Shown piece by piece: positions 6,427 through 13,681 of a DNA stretch of 13,811 bases. The position numbers and the translations under genes are program-made. Every line of letters starts with the position of its first letter. Position 1 is the stretch's first letter. The notes beneath the pieces were generated by a model. The model saw nothing but the letters and a program-made list of their open reading frames with translations. It ran no database searches and was not told the DNA's origin. Location: assembly GCA_964425585.1 (NCBI GenBank), contig CAYRMG010000031.1:1-13811 (forward strand), in the 5' to 3' direction. The stretch comes from Aquifex sp964425585 (lineage in GTDB: Bacteria > Aquificota > Aquificia > Aquificales > Aquificaceae).

Positions 6427-7472
6427 TTTTTCTTATTTCCTTTACCTTCGGTGTGAGGATAAAGGATATAGCGAGCATAGAAGGAAACAGGTATAACTAC
6501 CTCATAGGATACGGTCTCGTTGTGGGATTAAAAGGAACGGGTGACGGAAAGGCTACCCAGTTCACCGTTCAAAGCCTGGCAAACATGCTCAGAAGGATGG
6601 GTATACCCGTTGACCCGAGAAGAATTACCGTGAAGAACGTGGCCGCCGTAATGGTAACCGCAAAAGTTCCCCCCTATGCAAAGGCGGGTATGCGCTTTGA
6701 CGTTGAGGTTTCTTCAATAGGCGATGCGAAAAGCCTTGAAGGGGGAACACTCCTTATGACTCCTTTGAGGGGACCCGACGGCAAAATATACGCCATAGCT
6801 CAAGGGCAGGTAATAGTGGGGGGATATGAAGCAAGAGGCAGGGGTGCAACGCAGGTAAAGAACGTTCCCACCGTCGGAAGAATTCCCAACGGGGCGATAC
6901 TTGAAAGGGATTTACCCTTTTCCTTTGACTTTAAAGAGGTAAACGTATACCTTGATGAGCCCGATTTCACAACGGCGAAGAACATTCAGGATGCCATTAA
7001 TAACTTCTTCGGGGAAAAATTGGCAACAGCCGTTGACAGTGCAACGGTAAGGGTAAATATACCAGAGGGTGTAAATCCGGTGGATTTTATAGCTCAACTT
7101 GAGAATATAGAAGTGAAAACTTCAAGCGTTGCAAGGGTTATAATAGACGGTCGCTCGGGAATTGTTTTACTCGGCGGAAACGTTACCATAGAGCCCGTTG
7201 CGGTTGCTATAGGTTCCCTCGTTGTTAAGATAACCGAAAAACCGATTGTCTCCCAACCGCCTCCTCTATCTCCCGGAGAGACAAAGGTTCTTCCGAGAAC
7301 CCAAATAGAGGTAAAAGAGGAACAGAAAAGACTTGTTCAAATAAAGGGAGCGACCGTTTCGGAGCTTGTAAACGCTCTGAACAGAATAGGGGCAACGCCG
7401 AGAGAAATAATCCAGATACTCCAGGCGATAAAAGCAGCGGGAGCACTAAAGGCTAAGCTTGAAGTCCTTTGA
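6387..7472 (+). CDS. flgI: Flagellar P-ring protein
   Basis: FlgI assembles in the periplasm as the P ring around the flagellar rod in the peptidoglycan layer. The 361-residue protein has a Sec signal (KNLFVNLSLLVFLISFTFG) with likely cleavage near residue 22, then the diagnostic RIKDIASIEGNRYNYLIGYG (residues 24-43) and GLVVGLKGTGDG (43-54). The C-terminal GATVSELVNALNRIGATPRE (around residues 324-343) is also conserved. The ATG at 6387 is supported by the GGAGGGG run upstream inside flgH and by a complete signal peptide; the 40-base overlap with flgH indicates coupled translation. No other flagellar gene is in the window. Its last 20 bases overlap argF tail to tail. Confidence 0.95.
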   Translation: MVGKNLFVNLSLLVFLISFTFGVRIKDIASIEGNRYNYLIGYGLVVGLKGTGDGKATQFTVQSLANMLRRMGIPVDPRRITVKNVAAVMVTAKVPPYAKAGMRFDVEVSSIGDAKSLEGGTLLMTPLRGPDGKIYAIAQGQVIVGGYEARGRGATQVKNVPTVGRIPNGAILERDLPFSFDFKEVNVYLDEPDFTTAKNIQDAINNFFGEKLATAVDSATVRVNIPEGVNPVDFIAQLENIEVKTSSVARVIIDGRSGIVLLGGNVTIEPVAVAIGSLVVKITEKPIVSQPPPLSPGETKVLPRTQIEVKEEQKRLVQIKGATVSELVNALNRIGATPREIIQILQAIKAAGALKAKLEVL

Positions 7473-8373
7473 AGAGAAATGTAAGAAGGGTTTTTTGGGT
7501 GTGTAACCTGTTTTCCGCTTGGGTAAATATAAAATCGGCATATCTCTCAAAAACCTCTTCCGTTATCTCTTGGCCTTTCTTTGCGGGAAGACAGTGCATA
7601 ACCTTTACATCGTTTTTTGCTCTTGAGAGAAGCTTTTCATTTACCTGAAAAGGTCTGAAAACATCAAGGTTTTTACCCTCTTCCCCCATACTTACCCAAA
7701 CATCGGTATAAACTACATCCGCATCCTCTACCGCTTCGGATGGGTCATTAGTAAGCTCTATTCTCCCCCCCGTATCCTTTGAAAACTCAAGGGCTCTTTT
7801 GTAGTAATAACTGCTGGGTTCGTGTCCCTCGGGTGTTGCCACAAAAAGCTTAAGTCCTGCCATTGCGGCACCCACCATAAGGGTATTGCATACGTTGTTT
7901 CCGTCTCCCACATAGGCAATCTTGAGATTTCTCATATTATCCCCGTAGCTTTCGTATAAGGTAAAAAGGTCACTCAAAATTTGGCAGGGATGGGAACGTT
8001 CCGTGAGGGCGTTTATTACGGGAACGCTTGAGAACTTTGCAAGTTCCTTTAGCCACGTATGGGAGTGATTTCTCACAATTATACCGTCTACGTATCTTGA
8101 TAAGGTTCTTGCGGTATCCTTTACATCCTCACCCCTTGAAACCTGAAGCTCTCTCTCTTGAAAAAACATAGCGTTTCCGCCGAGCTGATAAATACCTACT
8201 TCAAAGGATACACGGGTTCTCGTTGAAGGTTTTGTGAATATCAATGCAAAGCTTTTGCCCGCAAGGGGTTTTCCGAGTTCCTCTTCCCCCCTTTTTACCT
8301 TCAGGGTCTTCCCGATTATGAGCTTTACCTCTTCGGGGGTAAGGTCCCAGAGGTCAACGAAATCCCTTTTCAT
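7453..8373 (-). CDS. argF: Ornithine carbamoyltransferase
   Basis: This enzyme joins carbamoyl phosphate and ornithine to give citrulline in arginine synthesis. The 306 residues carry the carbamoyl-phosphate site STRTR (50-54), HPCQ (128-131), the ornithine-binding Asp224 with the mobile SMG loop (228-230), and HCLPA (260-264) with the Cys that moves on ornithine binding. These four together separate it from aspartate and N-acetylornithine carbamoyltransferases. No other arginine gene is nearby, so it is a single-gene unit, common for dispersed pathways in Aquificales. The start is the first ATG giving a full N-terminus. There is no Shine-Dalgarno; a TAAAAT lies 7 bases upstream. Its 3' end overlaps flgI by 20 bases. 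Confidence 0.95.
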   Translation of the reverse strand: MKRDFVDLWDLTPEEVKLIIGKTLKVKRGEEELGKPLAGKSFALIFTKPSTRTRVSFEVGIYQLGGNAMFFQERELQVSRGEDVKDTARTLSRYVDGIIVRNHSHTWLKELAKFSSVPVINALTERSHPCQILSDLFTLYESYGDNMRNLKIAYVGDGNNVCNTLMVGAAMAGLKLFVATPEGHEPSSYYYKRALEFSKDTGGRIELTNDPSEAVEDADVVYTDVWVSMGEEGKNLDVFRPFQVNEKLLSRAKNDVKVMHCLPAKKGQEITEEVFERYADFIFTQAENRLHTQKTLLTFLFKGLQA

Positions 8374-8397
8374 AAAAGATATTTTAAGAAATATAAT
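8369..8397 (+). promoter_or_regulatory. Predicted sigma-70-type promoter of the metE operon
   Basis: TTCATA (8369-8374, four of six matches to TTGACA) and a perfect TATAAT (8392-8397) are 17 bases apart. Transcription would begin near 8404, leaving a leader of about 20 bases. The -35 overlaps the argF start codon. The 49-base gap has no room for a SAM or cobalamin riboswitch. Confidence 0.55.
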
Positions 8398-8410
8398 AGG
8401 TAGAATTCAA
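8381..8410 (-). promoter_or_regulatory. Predicted promoter of argF, interleaved with that of metE
   Basis: On the minus strand TTGAAT (8410 to 8405, four of six matches) and TAAAAT (8386 to 8381) are 18 bases apart. The start site would fall at or one base before the argF ATG. The element encloses the metE -10, so the two promoters cannot easily be occupied at once. Confidence 0.42.
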
Positions 8411-8418
8411 AGGAGGAG
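8411..8418 (+). promoter_or_regulatory. Strong Shine-Dalgarno site that fixes the metE start
   Basis: AGGAGGAG lies just upstream of ATG 8423 and decides this start over an in-frame ATG at 8234, which would add 63 residues read antisense through argF. Confidence 0.85.
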
Positions 8419-8422
8419 AAGG

Positions 8423-10708
8423 ATGTTAAAAACGTTTGCGTTCGGTTTTCCCAAACTCGGGGAAAAGAGAGAGTTCAAAAAACTCCTTGAGAGCTTTTGG
8501 AGGGGAGACATAACTGAAGAGGAGCTGAGAAAAGGTTTAGAAGAGCTGAACCTAAGAAGGGCTGAAACTTACGGAAAAAACGTTGATATCATTCCCTCAA
8601 ATGAACTTTCTTACTACGACTTTATGCTTGATACAGCGTTAATGGTCGGAGCTGTTCCCTCCAGATTCGGGGAGTATAAGGGTCTTGAGACCTACTTTGA
8701 GATGGCAAGGGGGAAAAATGCCCTTGAACTTACAAAATGGTTTAATACAAACTATCACTACCTCGTTCCCGAGCTTGAAGGGAAAAACTTTAAACTTCTC
8801 GTAAACAAACCCCTTGAGGAGTATAAATTTTTCAAAGAAAAGGGAATAACAACCGTTCCCCAGATAATAGGCCTTTACACATTCCTCAAGCTTTCAAAAG
8901 CACCGAAGCGTCTGGAAGAAGAAGGTATTCCCGTAGTAGTTATGGAAAAGATAGAGGACGAAGAAAGTTTAAACAGGTTTGCGGAAGCCTTGATACCGAT
9001 ATACAGGGAAGTTTTAAAAACGCTTAAAGAGGAAGGAGTTAAAAGGGTTCACTTTGAAGAGCCTGCCCTCGTTATGGATATGAAAGGGTATGAATGGGAT
9101 GTCGTAGGAAGGATATACGATGAACTTTCAAAGGAAGGGGTTGAGATAGGCATACTCACCTATTACGATTCGGTTTCCGATTACGAGAACTTTGTTCAGC
9201 TTCCCGTAAAGGCTCTTCACCTTGACCTCGTTTCAAACGATGAAAACCTCAAAAACTTAAAGGAAAAGGGATTTCCCGAGGACAAGGAGCTGATAGCGGG
9301 AATTATAAACGGACGCCAGCCCTGGAGGGCAAATCTGAGGGAGAAACTCAACCTTATTGAGAAGCTACTAAAGATTTCGGAAAAACTCATTATCTCAAAT
9401 GCCCAGCCCCTTTATCACCTTCCCGTAAGCGTTGAGCCCGAAGATGAACTTCCCGAAGGTTTAAGAGAAAGGCTTTCCTTTGCAAAGGAAAAACTGAAGG
9501 AGCTGAAGATTCTAAAGGAAGCCCTTGAAGGAAAAGAGGAGGCACTTGAGGCGGTTGAGGAATCCGAAAAGGTAATGACGGCGGTTTATGCGGAAAATCC
9601 CGAGGTAAGAAGAAAAATAGCATCCCTGAAGGAAGAGGATTTCAGAAGAGCATTGCCTTACAAGGAAAGAACCAAGCTTCAGAAGGAGATTCTGAACTTA
9701 CCTCTCTTCCCCACAACCACTATAGGCTCGTTTCCCCAAACGGAAGATGTAAGGAGGATGAGAACTGCATACAGAACTGGAAAGATTACCGAGGAAGAGT
9801 ATAAAAAGTTCATAAGGCAAAAAATAAAATACGCTATAGAGGTTCAGGAAGATATAGGTCTTGATGTTCTGGTTCACGGTGAGTTTGAACGTTCCGATAT
9901 GGTTGAGTATTTTGCGGTAAAGCTTGACGGAATAGCCACAACAAAGCACGGGTGGGTTCTTTCTTACGGTTCAAGGGTATACAGACCTCCCATAATCTAC
10001 GGAGACGTATCAAGACCCAGTCCCATGACCCTTGAAGAGATAACCTATGCCCAGTCTTTGACCTCAAAGCCCGTAAAGGGAATGCTCACGGGACCCGTTA
10101 CTATCCTGAACTGGAGCTACTACAGGGAGGATATACCTAAAAGGGAAATAGCCTACCAGATAGCCCTCGCTCTCCAGGAAGAAGTGAAAGACCTTGAAAA
10201 TGCGGGAATAAAGGTTATTCAGATTGACGAGCCTGCATTCAGGGAAGGGGCACCCCTCAAGAAGAAGGACTGGCCCGAATACTTTGACTGGGCTATAAAG
10301 GCCTTCAGGCTTGCATCAAAGGCAAAGCCGGAAACGCAGATACACACCCATATGTGCTATTCGGAGTTTAACGAGATAATTGAATACATCTACGAGATGG
10401 ATTTTGATGTTATATCAATAGAAGCCTCACGGAGCAAAGGTGAGATAATAGAAGTCTTTGAGAAGTTCAAGGGATGGGACAGGCAGATAGGGATAGGTGT
10501 TTACGATATACATTCTCCCGCCATTCCCACAAAGGAAGAGATGAAGGAAATAATGAGAAGAGCCATGAGAGTTCTCCCTAAGGAACTACTTTGGGTAAAT
10601 CCCGACTGCGGACTAAAAACAAGAAGATGGGAGGAGGTCATTCCTGCTCTCAAGAATATGGTTGATATGGCAAAGGAATTAAGGGAGGAGGTGGGAGTAA
10701 AGGTATGA
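8423..10708 (+). CDS. metE: Cobalamin-independent methionine synthase
   Basis: MetE transfers a methyl group from 5-methyltetrahydropteroyltri-glutamate to homocysteine without B12. The 761-residue protein has both halves of the double-barrel enzyme. The N-terminal half starts LKTFAFGFPKLGEKREFKK, where the family places folate-contacting residues. The C-terminal catalytic half opens at FPTTTIGSFPQTEDVRR. All four zinc ligands are present: His643 and Cys645 in HMCYSEF, Glu667 in SIEASRS, and Cys729 in NPDCGLKTR; these correspond to His641, Cys643, Glu665 and Cys726 of E. coli. The final codons contain AGGAGGT (10686-10692), a likely ribosome-binding site for pfkA, whose ATG overlaps the metE stop (ATGA). 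It opens a five-gene run. Confidence 0.96.
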   Translation: MLKTFAFGFPKLGEKREFKKLLESFWRGDITEEELRKGLEELNLRRAETYGKNVDIIPSNELSYYDFMLDTALMVGAVPSRFGEYKGLETYFEMARGKNALELTKWFNTNYHYLVPELEGKNFKLLVNKPLEEYKFFKEKGITTVPQIIGLYTFLKLSKAPKRLEEEGIPVVVMEKIEDEESLNRFAEALIPIYREVLKTLKEEGVKRVHFEEPALVMDMKGYEWDVVGRIYDELSKEGVEIGILTYYDSVSDYENFVQLPVKALHLDLVSNDENLKNLKEKGFPEDKELIAGIINGRQPWRANLREKLNLIEKLLKISEKLIISNAQPLYHLPVSVEPEDELPEGLRERLSFAKEKLKELKILKEALEGKEEALEAVEESEKVMTAVYAENPEVRRKIASLKEEDFRRALPYKERTKLQKEILNLPLFPTTTIGSFPQTEDVRRMRTAYRTGKITEEEYKKFIRQKIKYAIEVQEDIGLDVLVHGEFERSDMVEYFAVKLDGIATTKHGWVLSYGSRVYRPPIIYGDVSRPSPMTLEEITYAQSLTSKPVKGMLTGPVTILNWSYYREDIPKREIAYQIALALQEEVKDLENAGIKVIQIDEPAFREGAPLKKKDWPEYFDWAIKAFRLASKAKPETQIHTHMCYSEFNEIIEYIYEMDFDVISIEASRSKGEIIEVFEKFKGWDRQIGIGVYDIHSPAIPTKEEMKEIMRRAMRVLPKELLWVNPDCGLKTRRWEEVIPALKNMVDMAKELREEVGVKV

Positions 10709-11670
10709 GAATAGGAGTTCTCACTTCGGGGGGCGACGCCCCCGGAATGAATCCCGTCATTCGTGCGGTTGTAAGATACGCTGAGAGGGAAGGAAACGAG
10801 GTAATAGGAATAAGAAGGGGATACAGGGGATTAATAGAGGGTGACTTTATTAAGCTAACGAGCAGGGATGTGGGAGGAATTCTCGGAAAAGGGGGAACCA
10901 TACTTCTCTCTTCAAGAGAAGAGAGGTTTAAAAAGCTTGAATACAGGGAAATTGCATATAAAAACCTTAAAGAGAAGGAGATAGACGCATTAATAGTGCT
11001 CGGTGGAGAGGGAACCCTTGAAGGTGCGAGAATAATAGCGGAAGAGACGGGAATGCCCGTAATAGGCATACCTTGCACAATAGACAATGATGTCGGAGGA
11101 ACGGAATACTGCATAGGATACGATACGGCGGTGAGAAATGCGGTTGAAGCGGTAGACAAAATAAGGGATACCGCAAGTTCCCATGAAAGGATATTCATCG
11201 TTGAAGTTATGGGAAGAAAAAGGGGATTCATAGCCCTTGAGGTGGGACTTGCTACGGGAGCTGAGTTAATCCTCATTCCCGAGGAGAAATTCCCCAGGGA
11301 CAAAATTCCCGAAGAGATAGAAAAAGCCAAATCAATGGGGAAACTCCACTTCATAATAATCCTTGCGGAAGGATACGGTAGAGCTCACGAGGTTGAAAGT
11401 TATCTTCTGGAAAAGATAGGAGAGAAATACGGAGAAATAAGGTCAACTGTTCTCGGACATATACAGAGGGGAGGTTCCCCTACCCATTACGACAGAATAA
11501 TGGGAACGAAGTTCGGAATAGTGGCGTATGAGAGCCTGATAGCGGGAGAGCGCTCGGGATATGTGGCTTACGAAAAGGGGAGGTTTTACATAGAAGACTT
11601 TGAAAAAGTAAAGGAGTATAAACCCATAGACAGGGAAGCATACAGAATAAACATGAGACTTGCTATCTGA
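10705..11670 (+). CDS. pfkA: 6-phosphofructokinase
   Basis: PfkA phosphorylates fructose 6-phosphate in glycolysis. The 321 residues match the short bacterial form. Seen are TSGGDAPGMNP (7-17), GGEGT (100-104), PCTIDND (123-129) with catalytic base Asp127, MGRKRG (169-174), and GHIQRGGSPTHYDR (251-264) for the sugar-phosphate site. The phosphoryl-donor region is unusual: E. coli has GGDGS and PGTIDND. Here the metal-binding Asp is Glu102 and the second selectivity position is Cys124. Gly103 in the first position favours ATP over pyrophosphate by the known Gly/Asp rule, so I keep ATP as the likely donor. Its ATG overlaps the metE stop and ribE follows after one base. Confidence 0.91.
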   Translation: MRIGVLTSGGDAPGMNPVIRAVVRYAEREGNEVIGIRRGYRGLIEGDFIKLTSRDVGGILGKGGTILLSSREERFKKLEYREIAYKNLKEKEIDALIVLGGEGTLEGARIIAEETGMPVIGIPCTIDNDVGGTEYCIGYDTAVRNAVEAVDKIRDTASSHERIFIVEVMGRKRGFIALEVGLATGAELILIPEEKFPRDKIPEEIEKAKSMGKLHFIIILAEGYGRAHEVESYLLEKIGEKYGEIRSTVLGHIQRGGSPTHYDRIMGTKFGIVAYESLIAGERSGYVAYEKGRFYIEDFEKVKEYKPIDREAYRINMRLAI

Positions 11671-11671
11671 G

Positions 11672-12295
11672 ATGTTCACGGGACTAATTGAAAAGGTCGG
11701 AAAGGTTTTAGATATTAAGCTGAGCTCAAAAGGTGCACTCCTTACCGTTGAAAGTGAATTTGAAGATGTAAAGATAGGGGACAGCATAGCGGTTAACGGT
11801 GCATGTCTTACGGTTGTAAAGGTCGGGAATAAGGCGATATCCTTTGATGTTTCTCCCGAGACTCTAAAGAGAACGAACTTAGGTCTTTTGAAAAGAGGCG
11901 ATTGCGTTAACCTGGAAAGAGCCCTTAAGGTAGGAGACCGACTGGGGGGGCATATAGTTCAGGGACATGTGGACTTCACGGCTCCTATAAGGAGATTTAC
12001 ATTTCTCGGCGAGCATTACGAACTCGTTGTTGATATTCCCGAAGATTCAAAGGATTTTATAGTGGAAAAAGGCTCTATAGCCCTTGACGGTATAAGCTTA
12101 ACGGTAAACTACGTAAAAGGAAGTAGCGTTTATATAAACATAGTTCCGCACACCTATAACAATACTAACCTTAAATTCAAGAAAGTCGGAGATCTCCTTA
12201 ATGTTGAGCTTGACATCATAGGTAAATACATTGTGAATTTCCTAAAAAGAAAAAGGGAAAGGGAGGATATACTTAAGGAATTTTTAAGATGGTAA
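11672..12295 (+). CDS. ribE: Riboflavin synthase, alpha chain
   Basis: Riboflavin synthase dismutates two molecules of 6,7-dimethyl-8-ribityllumazine to riboflavin. The 207-residue protein has the two tandem lumazine-binding barrels: MFTGLIEKVGKV with VNGACLTV (41-48) in the first, and GGHIVQGHVD (92-101) with LDGISLTV (138-145) in the second. The N-terminal MFTGLIE is diagnostic and fixes the ATG at 11672, one base after the pfkA stop; an in-frame ATG at 11660 would add four atypical residues. The gene is separate from other rib genes. The C-terminal helix is basic (FLKRKRERED), as in other members where it drives trimer formation. It overlaps the next gene by 7 bases. The symbol ribE follows Bacillus use; E. 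coli calls it ribC. Confidence 0.94.
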   Translation: MFTGLIEKVGKVLDIKLSSKGALLTVESEFEDVKIGDSIAVNGACLTVVKVGNKAISFDVSPETLKRTNLGLLKRGDCVNLERALKVGDRLGGHIVQGHVDFTAPIRRFTFLGEHYELVVDIPEDSKDFIVEKGSIALDGISLTVNYVKGSSVYINIVPHTYNNTNLKFKKVGDLLNVELDIIGKYIVNFLKRKREREDILKEFLRW

Positions 12296-12900
12296 TAGAG
12301 GATTTCGGACTAAATATTTACATCTTTAAACTGATAAACGGGATAGACAATCCTTTCCTCAATAAGTTCTTTTACTACTTCTCCTATCTCGGTTCGGGAT
12401 ACGTTCTTATTCCTTTCTTGATTATTACATACGTATTCAGAAGAGAAAAGGTAAAGCCTTTCATCCTTGCCATAATTGTTGAAACCGCAACGGTTGTTCT
12501 CCTTAAGGAGATGTTTAACCAACCGAGACCCGCAAGTTTGCTTTACAATGTAAAACTTCTGATACCCCTTTACTGGCACTCCTTTCCTTCCGGGGATACA
12601 GCTATGGCCTTCACCGTAGCAACAGTTCTATCAAAGGGAGAAAAGTTATGGGTAAAGATTTCCCTCTTCCTTTACGCTTTCCTCGTAGGTTTTGAGAGGA
12701 TTTACGTAGGTGTGCACTTTCCTCTTGACGTATTTTTCGGAGCAGTTATCGGTTTATTTTCCGGAATTATTTCCTTTAAAATTATCTCAAGGTGGAAAGA
12801 TGAGGAATATAAGAAAAGCGGTTTTACCCGTTGCAGGTTGGGGAACGAGATTTTTACCCGCAACAAAGGCAATGCCAAAAGAAATGCTTCCCATAATTGA
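12289..12900 (+). CDS. PAP2-family membrane phosphatase
   Basis: The PAP2 superfamily removes phosphate from lipid phosphates such as phosphatidate, undecaprenyl diphosphate or phosphatidylglycerophosphate. All three motifs are present in 203 residues with several membrane segments: K-x6-RP at Lys73-Arg80-Pro81, SFPSGD at 98-103, and Arg137-x5-His143-x3-Asp147 with His143 as the nucleophile. Hydrophobic segments lie near residues 36-50, 57-72, 104-114, 122-136 and 148-166. Two positions differ from the classical pattern: Asp103 replaces the PSGH histidine and Glu136 replaces the Ser before Arg. The last 33 residues after ISRWK are hydrophilic and come from a frame that overlaps the start of galU by 101 bases, so the true functional end may be near residue 170. 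The substrate is unknown. Confidence 0.85.
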   Translation: MVIEDFGLNIYIFKLINGIDNPFLNKFFYYFSYLGSGYVLIPFLIITYVFRREKVKPFILAIIVETATVVLLKEMFNQPRPASLLYNVKLLIPLYWHSFPSGDTAMAFTVATVLSKGEKLWVKISLFLYAFLVGFERIYVGVHFPLDVFFGAVIGLFSGIISFKIISRWKDEEYKKSGFTRCRLGNEIFTRNKGNAKRNASHN

Positions 12901-13681
12901 TAAGCCTATAATTCAGTTCATAGTTGAGGCTTTGATAAATGTGGGAATAGAAAATTTAGTATTCGTTACGGGAAGACATAAAAAGGCTATAGAGAACCAT
13001 TTTGACCACAACGTGGAGCTTGAAGAACACCTGAAAAAAGTAGGGAAAGAAAAACTATTAAAAGAGGTCGTTTACATAGCGAATATGATAAACCCTATTT
13101 ATGTAAGACAAAAGGAGCAGCTCGGCCTAGGGCATGCGGTATTAATGGCGGAACCTGCGGTATCCAAGGAACCGTTTATAGTCGCCCTCGGAGATATAAT
13201 CATAGACAACGAGGAAGAAGAACTGAAGAAAATGCTTAAACTCTTCAAAAAATTCGGAAACTCGGTTGTAGCCCTTATGGAGGTTCCTTGGGAAGAAGTT
13301 TCAAACTACGGTATAGCAAAAATAAGGGAGCTTGACGAGGAAACCTACATAATAGAGGATTTAGTTGAAAAACCTTCACCCGAAGATGCTCCCTCAAACC
13401 TTGCGATAGTCGGAAGGTATGCCTTCACACCGACCATTTTTGAAAAACTTAAGATAACAAAGCCCGGAAAAGGAGGAGAGATACAGCTGACCGACGCAAT
13501 GAAGATGCTCTTAGAAGAAGAAGCAATATACGCTTACAAGGTGAAAAACGCGGTTTACGACACGGGAACTCCCCTCGGATATCTCAAGACCGTTATAACG
13601 TTTGCCCTAAGAAGAGAGGATATAAACGGAGAGCTAAAGGAATTTATAGAAAATCTGCTGGCAAGTAGCCCGCATTCGTGA
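12800..13681 (+). CDS. galU: UTP-glucose-1-phosphate uridylyltransferase
   Basis: GalU makes UDP-glucose from UTP and glucose 1-phosphate for envelope polysaccharide and sugar metabolism. The 293 residues begin MRNIRKAVLPVAGWGTRFLP, with the nucleotide-binding GWGTR (13-17) and PKEMLP (26-31). Other landmarks are EQLGLGHAV (107-114), the metal-binding Asp132 in ALGDIII, VEKP (189-192), GGEIQLTDA (225-233) and YDTG (253-256). The ATG at 12800 gives the standard N-terminus and is preceded by AAGGTGG at 12789-12795. An in-frame ATG at 12710 would add 30 residues read through PAP2 membrane codons and is rejected. Related enzymes such as RmlA lack the PKEMLP-type opening, so GalU is preferred. Its tail overlaps a minus-strand gene by 38 bases. 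Confidence 0.94.
   Translation: MRNIRKAVLPVAGWGTRFLPATKAMPKEMLPIIDKPIIQFIVEALINVGIENLVFVTGRHKKAIENHFDHNVELEEHLKKVGKEKLLKEVVYIANMINPIYVRQKEQLGLGHAVLMAEPAVSKEPFIVALGDIIIDNEEEELKKMLKLFKKFGNSVVALMEVPWEEVSNYGIAKIRELDEETYIIEDLVEKPSPEDAPSNLAIVGRYAFTPTIFEKLKITKPGKGGEIQLTDAMKMLLEEEAIYAYKVKNAVYDTGTPLGYLKTVITFALRREDINGELKEFIENLLASSPHS

Noticed and set aside
8374..8422. SAM or cobalamin riboswitch upstream of metE
   Set aside because: Only 49 bases separate argF and metE, and no structured leader of the required size can fit.
10650..11354. 234-codon open frame antisense to pfkA
   Set aside because: Its Ser/Pro/Leu-rich composition is the mirror of the pfkA codons, with no ribosome-binding site and no recognisable motif.
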